A stretch of 64,000 bases of DNA, taken from NCBI GenBank assembly GCA_018334675.1, contig JAGXLL010000002.1, forward strand, positions 1-64,000, given 5' to 3'. Numbering within the stretch: position 1 is the stretch's first letter; each line of letters starts with the position of its first letter. Under the pieces are notes generated by a model. The model worked only from the letters and a program-made list of their open reading frames with translations, did not search any database and was not told where the DNA came from. Below, piece by piece: positions 43,768-52,815 of this stretch. The stretch comes from Bacteroidales bacterium. GTDB taxonomy: Bacteria; Bacteroidota; Bacteroidia; Bacteroidales; UBA12077. Position numbers and translations under genes: made by a program.

Positions 43768-44475
43768 TCACTTTACAAGCGTACCAATGTGATCTTCGTG
43801 GATGGCTTTTTTCATTTGCCCCGGCAGGTTGATGTTGAAAACGATAATGGGCAGTTTATTGTCCCGGCACAGGGCAAAAGCTGTCATATCCATCACATTC
43901 AGCTGTTTCTCTATGGCCTCGTTGTAGGTGATGGTATCATAGCGTTCCGCCCCGGCATCTTTTTCCGGATCTGCGGTATATACACCATCCACGCGTGTAC
44001 CCTTAAGCAGAACATCGGCATTCAGCTCCAGGGCCCTCAGGGCGGCAGCCGTATCGGTGGTAAAGTAAGGGTTGCCGGTTCCGGCAGCGACAATGTTGAC
44101 ATAACCCTGCTCCAGCGATTCAATGGCCTGTTCTTTTACATAATATTCGGCAAAGGGTTCCATCCTGATGGCTGTATACACCCTGGCACGCAATCCAAGC
44201 CGCTCCAGGGCCGATTGCAGGGCCAGGGAATTGATCACCGTGGCGAGCATACCCATCTGATCGCCCTTGACCCGGTCGTAACCGCTGCCAACACCTTCCA
44301 GCCCCCGGAAAATATTCCCACCACCTACCACGATGCCGGGCTGTATGCCATCTTTTACCAAATCACCGATCTCAGAAGCATATCCTTCAATACTGGCATG
44401 GTCCAGGCCGAAAGCCTTCTGCCCCATCAAAGCTTCTCCGCTTAATTTTATTAAAACCCTTTTATACCTTCTCAT
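43768..44475 (-). CDS. pyrH: UMP kinase
   Basis: PyrH phosphorylates UMP to UDP in pyrimidine synthesis. The 235-residue product has the amino-acid-kinase fold: KRVLIKLSGEALMG near 4-17, IVVGGGNIFRG (about 49-59), GDQMGMLATVINSLALQ (about 71-87) and GTGNPYFTTDTAAALRALEL (about 132-151), followed by VDGVYTADPEKD. Length is normal. It precedes frr, and a perfect -7 box lies upstream (44504-44511, minus strand). Confidence 0.97.
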   Translation of the reverse strand: MRRYKRVLIKLSGEALMGQKAFGLDHASIEGYASEIGDLVKDGIQPGIVVGGGNIFRGLEGVGSGYDRVKGDQMGMLATVINSLALQSALERLGLRARVYTAIRMEPFAEYYVKEQAIESLEQGYVNIVAAGTGNPYFTTDTAAALRALELNADVLLKGTRVDGVYTADPEKDAGAERYDTITYNEAIEKQLNVMDMTAFALCRDNKLPIIVFNINLPGQMKKAIHEDHIGTLVK

Positions 44476-44503
44476 ATCTTCTGTTTTTGGCGGTTATATG
44501 ACT

Positions 44504-44511
44504 CAAAAATA
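44504..44511 (-). promoter_or_regulatory. -7 box of pyrH-frr
   Basis: On the minus strand the sequence is TATTTTTG, an exact match to TAnnTTTG, 28 nt before the pyrH ATG. Confidence 0.5.
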
Positions 44512-44645
44512 AAACATTTTATCCTTTCTGCTCGTATCGGTAATTGATAAATTGAGCAATGCCCTCCATTTTTAACGAATAAATTTGGTTCGACTCTGTA
44601 AATTGATATATTGCGACCGTTTGGGCATCAAAAAAACCCATAAAA

Positions 44646-46373
44646 ATGCACTTCAGACCCGTTCTCATTTTGCTTTTTCTTCTGCTCACCAATCTTTTGT
44701 TGGCACAGGAGCCTCCCGCGCATCCTCATAAAATGTATCAATCGCCGGAAGGCAAGCTATATGTTAACCGGCACGACCCCATCTATCTTCGCATAGCCGC
44801 CTCACCCGAAGAGGATACTGCCAGCCACCTGTTGCGAAGCAAGGCCACCGCAAAATATACCAATCCAATGTATTTTGATGCGGAAGGTTATAACACCGTT
44901 CGCAGTCCCTGGAAGGTAGATCCGGAAACGGGAGAATATGCGGAACCCAAGGAAGACGTGATGTTTGTGGTTTACGCCGACAGCAAACCTCCACAAAGCC
45001 GGATAAAATGGCAATCGGAAGACCTGCTTCGAAAGGAGGGCATCGTATACCTGGGTGAACCCCTTCACCTGAACTTTCAAACCCAGGATGCTCTTTCAGG
45101 CACGGCTTCCATATACTATTCCCTTAACGCAAACCCCTATCAGCCATTTGAGCCTCCGCTGCAGCTTGATCAGGAACAGACTTACCGGTTGAAATATTAT
45201 GGGGTGGACCATGTAGGCAATGCCGAAAAGCCCAAGCAGGTCGAAATCATCGTTGACCTGGGGCCCCCTTCCACGGCCATGGAAATTGAAGGTGACCGCT
45301 ACGAGAATGTGATCAGTGGGCGCTCCGAAATCGTTCTTCAGGCAAAGGATCAGATCACGGGTGTTGAGCAAACCTGGTATTCCCTGGATGAGGGACAAAG
45401 GGAACCCTACCGTGTGCCTTTGAAAGCTTCGCAGCTCGGTGAAGGCGAACATACCCTCACATACCATTCGATGGACCGGGTTCACAACAAGGAAAAAAAG
45501 AAGGAATTTCAATTTTACGTCGATAAAACAGCTCCCCGGGTCATGGAGGAGATCACCGGCAACAGCTTTACCGCGGACGGGAAGGAATACTTCTCCGGAA
45601 GAAACAGACTCAAGTTCATCTCCATGGACAACAAGGCAGGGGTTCAGGAGATCCGTTATTCCATCAATAACGGTGCGTTCAAGGTCTACGATAAACCCGT
45701 TGCGCTGACCGAGTCTGGTAACCTGTCGATTGAAACGGTGGCCATTGACCGGGTCAACAACAAAAAACGATCCCGAAAATTTACCAACCGCTCGCATGTT
45801 TCTTATGTGGATCTGACCGGACCCGAGTTAAGCCATGAATTTGACGGACCGGTTTTTCGGCACCAGGATTCCACCTTCATCACTCCGGATACCGAAGTCA
45901 TCCTGCATGGGAAGGACGGGGAGTCGGGATTCAATAAAATGGAATATGCTGCGGACAGGAGCGAACAGCCCGGTCCTTACAAAGAACCCTTTTCTTTAAA
46001 GCAGGAAGGTGTACACCCTATCCGGTACAGCGGTTATGACAACCTGGATAACCGTTCTACCCGGCAGTTCTCCTGCACGGTGGATGACCAGGGTCCGGAA
46101 ATATACCACCGGTTCAGCTCGCCTTCCCTCCGAAAGCGTGAGACAGAAGGCAAACGTTATCCGGTTTATCCCTCACATGTTGGGCTTTTCCTCTCTGCCA
46201 CCGATGCCGCCGCAGGACTCGACAGGATCTCTTACACCCTAAATGGCAGCAGCCATACATATAAAAGCATGATAAAAAACCTGACCCCGGGCAGGCTGTA
46301 TCGTCTGGAAGTGAAGGCCATTGATAATCTGGGTAATACGCAAACGGAAAGCCTGGATTTCTATATCGATTGA
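44646..46373 (+). CDS. Exported protein with OmpL47-like repeats
   Basis: The 575-residue protein has a signal peptide (about 1-20) and then about five repeats of 90-100 residues. Each has an Asp-rich opening followed by a pattern like ASIYYSLNANPYQPFEPPL and a closing YYGVDHVGNAE (clear copies around 150-200, 240-290, 330-375, 430-480 and 520-575). This is the OmpL47-type or chitobiase-like beta-sandwich repeat found in surface proteins. There is no T9SS sorting domain and no catalytic domain. It may be a structural or carbohydrate-binding surface protein; the role is unknown. It stands alone. Confidence 0.75.
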   Translation: MHFRPVLILLFLLLTNLLLAQEPPAHPHKMYQSPEGKLYVNRHDPIYLRIAASPEEDTASHLLRSKATAKYTNPMYFDAEGYNTVRSPWKVDPETGEYAEPKEDVMFVVYADSKPPQSRIKWQSEDLLRKEGIVYLGEPLHLNFQTQDALSGTASIYYSLNANPYQPFEPPLQLDQEQTYRLKYYGVDHVGNAEKPKQVEIIVDLGPPSTAMEIEGDRYENVISGRSEIVLQAKDQITGVEQTWYSLDEGQREPYRVPLKASQLGEGEHTLTYHSMDRVHNKEKKKEFQFYVDKTAPRVMEEITGNSFTADGKEYFSGRNRLKFISMDNKAGVQEIRYSINNGAFKVYDKPVALTESGNLSIETVAIDRVNNKKRSRKFTNRSHVSYVDLTGPELSHEFDGPVFRHQDSTFITPDTEVILHGKDGESGFNKMEYAADRSEQPGPYKEPFSLKQEGVHPIRYSGYDNLDNRSTRQFSCTVDDQGPEIYHRFSSPSLRKRETEGKRYPVYPSHVGLFLSATDAAAGLDRISYTLNGSSHTYKSMIKNLTPGRLYRLEVKAIDNLGNTQTESLDFYID

Positions 46374-46421
46374 TATCCAGGCTGAAGATTGCCGGAACAA
46401 GCAAATCACCGCTCTTGTGAA

Positions 46422-47369
46422 CTACCCGGACTGATCGGTATTTTCGCCGGTATCCCTCTTTTGCATCAATGGCAGTTCTTCTCCCCCCAGGTTGTAGGAA
46501 TGGGTCTTTATGCCCTTTTTCTTGAATTCCTGTATCAGCCGGGTGCGGATGTCGATCTTGATGTACCAGGCGTCGGTGGGCGATTTGGTCCAGGCGGCCA
46601 CCCAGCATTTGATCCCTTCCCTGGCCATCTCCATGATCCAGAACCTGGGCACCCCTTCCCGGGCAAAATGCAGGCTTTTCTGAGCCGCTTCCAGGGCCGC
46701 TTCCTCTACCTGCAATAAATCGGCATCATAGGAAACCCAAAACTCCACATAAGCCCATAAATAACTGTCCTTGAGAGTAAGACTAACGAGCTCCCGGTTC
46801 AGCATCTGGTTGTTGGGGATGATCAGCCTCTTCCAGTCCCACAATTTGATGATGGTATGGGTGATGGTGATGTCCTCGACCGTTCCGTAGTCTTTATCAA
46901 GGTTTACAGTATCGCCAACCCGGAACTGACGGCTGAAAGTGATGACTACGCCTGCGATCAGATTCTCAAGAAAAGGCCTTGCAGCTATACCGATCACCGC
47001 CGCTACCGCAGCGGCAAACAGGGATATAAATGTGGCAGAGATGGCTCCAAACAAAGGAATTAAAAGGATCAGCATCCAGATCAACACATATACGATCAGG
47101 ATGATCCGGCGAATGATGGAGAAACGCAGGGAGTAACCTTCCAGGGCTTTCTCTTTCTGCCTTTTGGCATTCTTTATATGTGCCTTTGACTTCACCGCTT
47201 CAAAAAATTTCAGCCGGTCGATGAAACCGGTTCCTCTTTTCTCAAAACTCTTGAGCGTTCGGCGAATAACCTGCAAGAGAATAAACCCGATCACCAGGGT
47301 CAGTATGAAATGAATGGTCAGATGCGGTGGAAGGCCTATGTTGGAGATGAATCGATCCAGATTTTCCAT
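46422..47369 (-). CDS. MscS family mechanosensitive channel
   Basis: The 315-residue protein has three membrane segments (about 15-38, 80-102 and 105-130), the last carrying the Ala/Gly-rich pore helix AAAVAAVIGIAARPFLENLIAG. The beta domain then starts FRVGDTVNLDKDYGTVEDITI, and an alpha/beta vestibule follows. It opens under membrane tension to release solutes. ATG 47369 is chosen; an in-frame start at 47408 lies inside the upstream gene. It begins 1 nt after the stop of the metalloprotease gene, so the two are coupled. Confidence 0.92.
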   Translation of the reverse strand: MENLDRFISNIGLPPHLTIHFILTLVIGFILLQVIRRTLKSFEKRGTGFIDRLKFFEAVKSKAHIKNAKRQKEKALEGYSLRFSIIRRIILIVYVLIWMLILLIPLFGAISATFISLFAAAVAAVIGIAARPFLENLIAGVVITFSRQFRVGDTVNLDKDYGTVEDITITHTIIKLWDWKRLIIPNNQMLNRELVSLTLKDSYLWAYVEFWVSYDADLLQVEEAALEAAQKSLHFAREGVPRFWIMEMAREGIKCWVAAWTKSPTDAWYIKIDIRTRLIQEFKKKGIKTHSYNLGGEELPLMQKRDTGENTDQSG

Positions 47370-47370
47370 A

Positions 47371-50256
47371 TTAAAACAGTTTGCTGTATATACGGTAAAA
47401 ATCAACATTGAATATCAATTCAAGCCTGTAATCCGAGAACTGAGGCAGATAGGCATACCGGACACCGGCGGTAAAGGGGAACATGATCCTTGCCAGGTGA
47501 AAATCGGCTGTCCATTCAACCCCTGCTGAATAAAGCGGCTCTTTCTCCCATACGATCCGATTGTTTTCACTGCGTCGATACTCGTTCCAGGCATAATCAA
47601 AAAATATAGTCCCTTTCAGGCGCTTTACGTATAATACCGAAGGGATGTTCAAGTCGGGGTATGCCAGTGGAAAAGCATACCCGGATTCAAAGGTATACAG
47701 TTTCTCGGTGGTGCGGGCCTCTATCCCCCTTGGAAACGACAGATAAGAAGAATAGAGATACGCCTCAGGCTCCTGCTTCTGGTATCCTGCCGCCAGGCTT
47801 ATACCATGATCCTCGATCAGGCCCGGCATAAACACACGGGCTTTCAGGGAAGTCATATTGCCCAGTATATCCTCAGAAAACGGGGAGGTACGTACGTTCA
47901 TGCTGAAAGTCAACCCCCAGCGGGGAAGGATATCCCTGTAGGCCATGCGGTGGTATGAATAAAACCACAGACTATAATTCAGTTTTTTCAGGCCCCGGAT
48001 ATAATAATCCCGGTCGTAATGGTGGTAATAATTGCGGTCGTATTCATACTTCACCGAAGGCGTAAGACCGGTAACATTTTTTCCCCTGGAAAAATCCATG
48101 GGCAGGGACACCGAAGCATTCCACCTCACAAAATCATTGTTCAGCTGGGGCGCCCAGTTCACCGAGGAATGACGGAATACATCGGGTTTGCCCCCGTAAT
48201 CGGAAGAAACTTGAAAAACAGGATACCAGCCTTTATAGGTGAATTGGGAATGGAGATGATGGGCCTCGTTCCGGTATGAATAGCCGAGCGTAGTGATGGC
48301 CGTGCTCAGCAGGTTCTGCGAGAGCAGGGTGATGCCCGGGGAAATATCGGTTATGGACGGGTTGTTCATGTTGTAATCCATGTAGAAAGGCGTCCAGCTA
48401 TGAAAATGAAAAAGGTTTTGCAACCTGCTGTAGGATTGCACTTCGTATTGTTTTTGGGGCACCTGCCTGGAAAGAAACGGTTGCTCTTCCTGGCTTCTCA
48501 GCTTCCCCGCCACGCTGTCCGGGCGTTCGGATTCAAAGCTTACCGGCTTAAATGACGAGGGCTCCAGGGGCATCTGATGGATGTCATACCCGTTGGCCTG
48601 ATAGCTGGCATAAAGCAAAGCATCTTTTTCATCAGAGTAAGACACATCGCTGGCATTGACCGGAGCATGGGTGATTTGATAGGTGTCGCCGTTTTCCGGA
48701 TCCAGGGCGAAGATCTGCTCGCGACTGCCGGCAGCTGCTCTAAAGTACAGGTATTGCGGTCCGGCCGAGAGGTGGTTGATCTCCCTGTAAACCGGCTTCG
48801 TCAAAGTGGTCCATGAACGGGTTGCCGGATCCAGACGATAAAGACCCTTGCCCCTAGCAGTCAGCCCTATGGCATAAATATATCGGCCATTGTTGGACCA
48901 GACAGGCTGTTGGAGAAAGATGCCATCGGGGTGGGGGAAGCGCTGCTGATTGCCCCCGTCCTCCACTTCACAGGTGACCAGGGCATAGCTGTTGTTACGG
49001 GTCACCTCTGCCACCACTACCCGCCGGCCCCGGGGCGATAAATCGGGGGCAAACCAACGGGTTTTACGCTGAAGGGTTCGCACGGCATCCTCTTCCATAT
49101 CATAGATCTTCACCACCGAATAGCTCCGGTTGCCCCATCTCACATCCGGCACCCGCTCCGACCATGCTACAAGCCCGCCGCCATAGGATATGCGATCGAA
49201 AGTCATGCGACCCGGTTTATGGATCGTCTTTTCCTCTTCCCCGGTTATATGCACGATGCGCGGAAGATGACTAAAATCTTTTCTCAGGGCCAGATATTCG
49301 TCGTCGCCAATATCCAGGGGGAAGCGATAGGTGCGATAATCCTCGTGGCCTTTACCTGATATAATGCGTACAGAGCGGGCGGTAGTGTCAGCGGGCATGT
49401 CATATATACCACTGAAATAAGTCATGGCCGAATCATACAGGCTCGCAGGGGTTAATCCTGAAAAACGATCAAGGCCCAGGTTAAACGGGATCAACTGATA
49501 CGGGCGCTGCCCTACATGATCCTGTACCTGCTGCCACAGTTCCGTTCCGTATTTCACCCGCCCAAAGGAGGTCATGTGATAGCCCAGCTCATAATGGTTG
49601 GGGGTTTGGTCGCGGTAGGAGCCCATCAGCATCTTGTCGAAGGAAAACAGGCTGGCGGAATCCCCCAGGCGGGCCCGTATGTTCCTGGTAAAGGCCGGCA
49701 GGCGGCCCCGCCCGTTGGGGGTAAGGGCTGTCTCGGCAATCACCGCATCCCCCTCCAGATACCACATGGGCATCAATCCGGCCACTGCAGCATTGGCCTG
49801 CTCTCCAAAAAGAAACCCCAGCAGCCGGGTCAACCCCTGGTTCAGCTTATCGATCTGAACCACATGGCGAAACTCATGAATAGCCAGGTGTTCCAGCCAG
49901 GGCATATCCAGGTTGTCCTGGGGCGGCATCGAATATAGCTCCATGCGTTGCGGGGCGGGAGCCACAAACCCGTTGGAGGTAACGGAGCGGTTGTGGATGA
50001 TCACCGAGATCTTCCGGGGCTGATGGTCCAGGGTGTTGCTTCCCCGCTCATAGGCATATTCAAGGATATTGGCCACATACATCGCCTTATCCCTAAAATC
50101 GGAGGGAAAGATCACCTGAAAATTGGGCGTTTGCATCTGCTTCCACTCCACGGAGGCTGGATCCTCACCGACGGTAAAGAATTGGGCCCTTGCCTCTGAT
50201 GAAACCAGGCCAACAGTTATAAACAAAAGGATAAGATATATATAAAATTTGCGCAT
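47371..50256 (-). CDS. Exported zinc metallopeptidase (peptidase MA-like) with beta-propeller and C-terminal barrel
   Basis: The 961-residue protein has a signal peptide (about 1-24). A gluzincin-like domain (about 25-290) follows with the zinc motif H127-E-F-R-H131 in AIHEFRHVVQ and the third ligand E168 in MWYLEGDAV. The middle (about 300-590) is a WD40/TolB-like propeller. From about 640 on, long amphipathic strands with many Tyr and Trp and a C-terminal FYRIYSKLF look like an outer-membrane beta-barrel. The domain order suggests a surface or periplasmic protease tethered to the outer membrane. It is the middle gene of an operon (2 nt after the nuclease gene, 1 nt before mscS). The substrate is unknown. 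Confidence 0.82.
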   Translation of the reverse strand: MRKFYIYLILLFITVGLVSSEARAQFFTVGEDPASVEWKQMQTPNFQVIFPSDFRDKAMYVANILEYAYERGSNTLDHQPRKISVIIHNRSVTSNGFVAPAPQRMELYSMPPQDNLDMPWLEHLAIHEFRHVVQIDKLNQGLTRLLGFLFGEQANAAVAGLMPMWYLEGDAVIAETALTPNGRGRLPAFTRNIRARLGDSASLFSFDKMLMGSYRDQTPNHYELGYHMTSFGRVKYGTELWQQVQDHVGQRPYQLIPFNLGLDRFSGLTPASLYDSAMTYFSGIYDMPADTTARSVRIISGKGHEDYRTYRFPLDIGDDEYLALRKDFSHLPRIVHITGEEEKTIHKPGRMTFDRISYGGGLVAWSERVPDVRWGNRSYSVVKIYDMEEDAVRTLQRKTRWFAPDLSPRGRRVVVAEVTRNNSYALVTCEVEDGGNQQRFPHPDGIFLQQPVWSNNGRYIYAIGLTARGKGLYRLDPATRSWTTLTKPVYREINHLSAGPQYLYFRAAAGSREQIFALDPENGDTYQITHAPVNASDVSYSDEKDALLYASYQANGYDIHQMPLEPSSFKPVSFESERPDSVAGKLRSQEEQPFLSRQVPQKQYEVQSYSRLQNLFHFHSWTPFYMDYNMNNPSITDISPGITLLSQNLLSTAITTLGYSYRNEAHHLHSQFTYKGWYPVFQVSSDYGGKPDVFRHSSVNWAPQLNNDFVRWNASVSLPMDFSRGKNVTGLTPSVKYEYDRNYYHHYDRDYYIRGLKKLNYSLWFYSYHRMAYRDILPRWGLTFSMNVRTSPFSEDILGNMTSLKARVFMPGLIEDHGISLAAGYQKQEPEAYLYSSYLSFPRGIEARTTEKLYTFESGYAFPLAYPDLNIPSVLYVKRLKGTIFFDYAWNEYRRSENNRIVWEKEPLYSAGVEWTADFHLARIMFPFTAGVRYAYLPQFSDYRLELIFNVDFYRIYSKLF

Positions 50257-50258
50257 GA

Positions 50259-51878
50259 TCAGTTCTTTATGAATTTTTCCACACTCCAGGTCCGGCCATC
50301 ATAGATGCGTACCCAATAGATGCCCGGATCCAGCGATCCCACAGGAAGGGTGATCCGATCTGTTCCGTACAGGTTCAACGATTCACTGATCAGCGTTCTT
50401 CCGGTGATATCTCCAATTTCAACAAGCCATTCCCCTCTCATGTTTGCATCCAGGCGGATGATCAGCTGCCGGCCGACGGGATGCACCACCTCGAATCCGC
50501 GGGAAGATCCTCCCGGATAAGGCCCGGCTGCATCTGCTTCATCCACTGTATAACTATATTCGCGGGAGGAGAGGATCACCTGGTCCTGGCTGTCATATCC
50601 CTTTACGCGGAAATAAACGGCTTGTCCGGGATCATGAGGTGGCAGCATGGTATGGTAGTAATTGCCATCCAGCAACATGGAAGTGTCGCGCGGATAGTGG
50701 CCGGTCTGCGCTCCCCACAAGGCACGGATGCGGGATACCTCACCTTCGGTATCGCTCACCTGGGCCAACACTTCTACGCTATCCTCCATGTTGGGAATTT
50801 GAGGTTCATGGTAAACCGTGTCGAAAGCCAGCTCCACAGCCGGATCGCCGCTTACCCGCAGCTGAAGGCTCACGGGCAGATGATCGGAAAAGGAATAGAG
50901 CGCACGGGCGATATCGGAAGAGACACTGGCATTGGATTCGATGTTGAGCGCCCGTTCAAAATAGCTGCCGTCCTGGCCTATTGCCTGGTAGGAGTCCAGT
51001 ATATAACTCATGGACTGGCTGCCGCTCATAAGGGCATCGGAAAGCAGGATGAAGTCGAACCGGTCGTCCATCCCGCCCCTGGAATGACAATCGCCGGAGG
51101 AATGGGTCGACTGGGTATGGTAACGGGCATAATCGCTGTTTTCGTGCCATTCTCCCGGCTGGTCAACGGGATCATAAAAACGGTACGTCTCATCCGTTGG
51201 ATGGGTCAATGCCTGATAAGCATCCTCCTGCGAACCATACACATTGAGGTCACCCGCCAAAATGTAATTGCCTCTGCCGGGTTCCTCCCGCTCAATGTAG
51301 TCCATCAACTCTCCCACCTCCTGGTCGCGTTCCTGCTGATCTTCAAAGTCGCTTCCCGCCTTCAGATGTACCACGAACACGGTAAAAAACGTTGTGTCAT
51401 TGGAGGAGGCCAGATCACTGGCATTATAGTAGAAGGTATAACCATTGAAGATCTTGGAATTGCTGATACTAAAGGCCACCGGGTGATGCTCGTAAAGAGT
51501 CAGCTTGTTGGAATTGTAGAAAAGGGCGTTGGCCGTATATACCTCATCAAAGGGTGCCATCCTGTAGTGGGTGGTACCCTCCACGTTCAGTGCGTTGTTC
51601 AGCAAATACAGGCCGTCCCCTTCGGGACCTTCCTCTATGGGATAGGCTCCCTCGCCATCGAGCTCATTGACGGTCAGCACATCGGGTTGCGTATGATCCA
51701 GGATCCTTTTCAATGCGGCTGTCTTATCCTCATAATCGTTGTTGGACTGATAACAATCATAGACATACTTACCGAACCACAACAAATTGTAATGCATAAA
51801 CTTCAGGTTGTCCTGTGAAACGGCCGGTTGAATCGACAAAACAACCAGTATAAAAAGCAGGGAAAGGTTGCGCCACAT
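50259..51878 (-). CDS. Secreted endonuclease/exonuclease/phosphatase-fold protein with T9SS sorting domain
   Basis: The 539-residue protein has a signal peptide (about 1-21), an EEP domain (about 24-345) and a C-terminal sorting domain (about 455-539). The EEP catalytic pieces are MHYNLLWFG (N30), VNELDGE (metal Glu), the HLKAGS stretch, ILAGDLNVYG (D/N) and SFSDHLPVSL (final D-H). The last part, ending WVRIYDGRTWSVEKFIKN, fits the type A T9SS signal. Such proteins cleave DNA/RNA or phosphodiesters outside the cell. It begins the operon with the metalloprotease and MscS, and a -7 box lies at 51927-51934 on the minus strand. Confidence 0.88.
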   Translation of the reverse strand: MWRNLSLLFILVVLSIQPAVSQDNLKFMHYNLLWFGKYVYDCYQSNNDYEDKTAALKRILDHTQPDVLTVNELDGEGAYPIEEGPEGDGLYLLNNALNVEGTTHYRMAPFDEVYTANALFYNSNKLTLYEHHPVAFSISNSKIFNGYTFYYNASDLASSNDTTFFTVFVVHLKAGSDFEDQQERDQEVGELMDYIEREEPGRGNYILAGDLNVYGSQEDAYQALTHPTDETYRFYDPVDQPGEWHENSDYARYHTQSTHSSGDCHSRGGMDDRFDFILLSDALMSGSQSMSYILDSYQAIGQDGSYFERALNIESNASVSSDIARALYSFSDHLPVSLQLRVSGDPAVELAFDTVYHEPQIPNMEDSVEVLAQVSDTEGEVSRIRALWGAQTGHYPRDTSMLLDGNYYHTMLPPHDPGQAVYFRVKGYDSQDQVILSSREYSYTVDEADAAGPYPGGSSRGFEVVHPVGRQLIIRLDANMRGEWLVEIGDITGRTLISESLNLYGTDRITLPVGSLDPGIYWVRIYDGRTWSVEKFIKN

Positions 51879-51926
51879 AGATCAGATTCCTTTTACGACA
51901 GGCATCCAGCTGCCATGGTTATAGGG

Positions 51927-51934
51927 CAAAAATA
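51927..51934 (-). promoter_or_regulatory. -7 box of the secreted-nuclease operon
   Basis: On the minus strand the sequence is TATTTTTG, an exact TAnnTTTG match, 48 nt before the ATG at 51878. Confidence 0.5.
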
Positions 51935-52032
51935 ACATTTTCCTTTAATAATTACACGAAAAAGACCGGTCGTGGATGGGGGGTTCTACAAAATATTGAA
52001 ATCATTTCTTTTTTTATTCAAAGATTAATTTC

Positions 52033-52057
52033 TATTTTTGCACGAATATTTTGGAGG
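52033..52057 (+). promoter_or_regulatory. -7 box and Shine-Dalgarno of DUF177-rpmF-plsX-fabH
   Basis: TATTTTTG at 52033-52040 is an exact -7 match. GGAGG at 52053-52057, 6 nt before the GTG start, is a strong Shine-Dalgarno, unusual in this window where most genes lack one; it supports the GTG at 52064. Confidence 0.6.
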
Positions 52058-52063
52058 TGAACC

Positions 52064-52600
52064 GTGGGGTACTTAAAGAAATACAGGGTTAATTTCAGGG
52101 AGCTGGATCTGGGCCATCACCGCTTCAGCTTTGAAATAGACGACCGGTTTTTCTCCTGGTTTGAGAAATCAGAAATCCAGCAAGGCAGCTTAACGGCAGC
52201 GGTTGAATTGATCAAGGAAGAAAGGCTGACCACCCTGCATGTCAAGCTCCTGGGAGAAGTGAGTGTGAGGTGCGACCGGTGCCTCGATTACTTTATGCAC
52301 CCGGTAGAGTTTACGGGCACGCTTTATGTAAAGCCTGAGGAGGATGAATGGGAAGAGAAGGGTAAGGAAGAGGTGATTTTGGTATCACCGGATCAATCGG
52401 AGGTGGATCTGGCCCAGTATTTTTATGAGAGCATCCATCTTTCCCTGCCTCTGAAAAGGGTTCACCCCGATGACGAGAACGGCAACAGCACTTGTGATCA
52501 GGATATGCTCAAGTTGTTAGAGGCCCATCAGCGCGAAGAACAAAATGAAACGGATCCCCGATGGGATAAACTGAAAAATTTATTTGTGAAACGAAACTAA
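52064..52600 (+). CDS. DUF177 (YceD-like) protein
   Basis: The 178-residue protein matches DUF177: an N-terminal beta-rich half, the LGEVSVRCDRCLDYFMHPVEF motif (about 64-84) with CxxC, a central acidic loop, and a C-terminal FYESIHLSLPLKRVHPDDENGNSTCDQDM (about 123-151). YceD in other bacteria acts in rRNA accumulation, and the gene almost always precedes rpmF, as here with an 11-nt gap. The start is GTG, supported by a good Shine-Dalgarno. It heads the operon with rpmF, plsX and fabH. Confidence 0.9.
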   Translation: MGYLKKYRVNFRELDLGHHRFSFEIDDRFFSWFEKSEIQQGSLTAAVELIKEERLTTLHVKLLGEVSVRCDRCLDYFMHPVEFTGTLYVKPEEDEWEEKGKEEVILVSPDQSEVDLAQYFYESIHLSLPLKRVHPDDENGNSTCDQDMLKLLEAHQREEQNETDPRWDKLKNLFVKRN

Positions 52601-52611
52601 TAGAATAGAAA

Positions 52612-52797
52612 ATGGCACATCCAAAGAGAAAAACGTCCAGGCAACGCAGGGATAAGAGAAGAACGCATGTTAAGGCAACTTCTGCTAAGACTGCCACGTG
52701 CCCCAACTGTGGTGCAACGCATGAGTTTCACCGCGTATGTCCGGAATGTGGATTTTATAGAGGTCAAATGGCCGTCGAAAAAGACATTGAGGGTTAA
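52612..52797 (+). CDS. rpmF: 50S ribosomal protein L32 (zinc-binding form)
   Basis: L32 is a small protein of the large subunit. The 61-residue product starts MAHPKRKTSRQRRDKRRTH and has four zinc-binding Cys (C30, C33, C43, C46), so it is the C+ form with no zinc-free paralogue in the window. It lies between DUF177 and plsX, the usual order that links ribosome and fatty acid synthesis. Confidence 0.97.
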   Translation: MAHPKRKTSRQRRDKRRTHVKATSAKTATCPNCGATHEFHRVCPECGFYRGQMAVEKDIEG

Positions 52798-52815
52798 TCA
52801 TTGAATACCACTACC

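Noticed and set aside
50481..51818. Open frame of 445 codons on the plus strand opposite the secreted nuclease gene
   Set aside because: The minus strand carries signal peptide, EEP motifs and sorting domain; the opposite frame has no supporting features.
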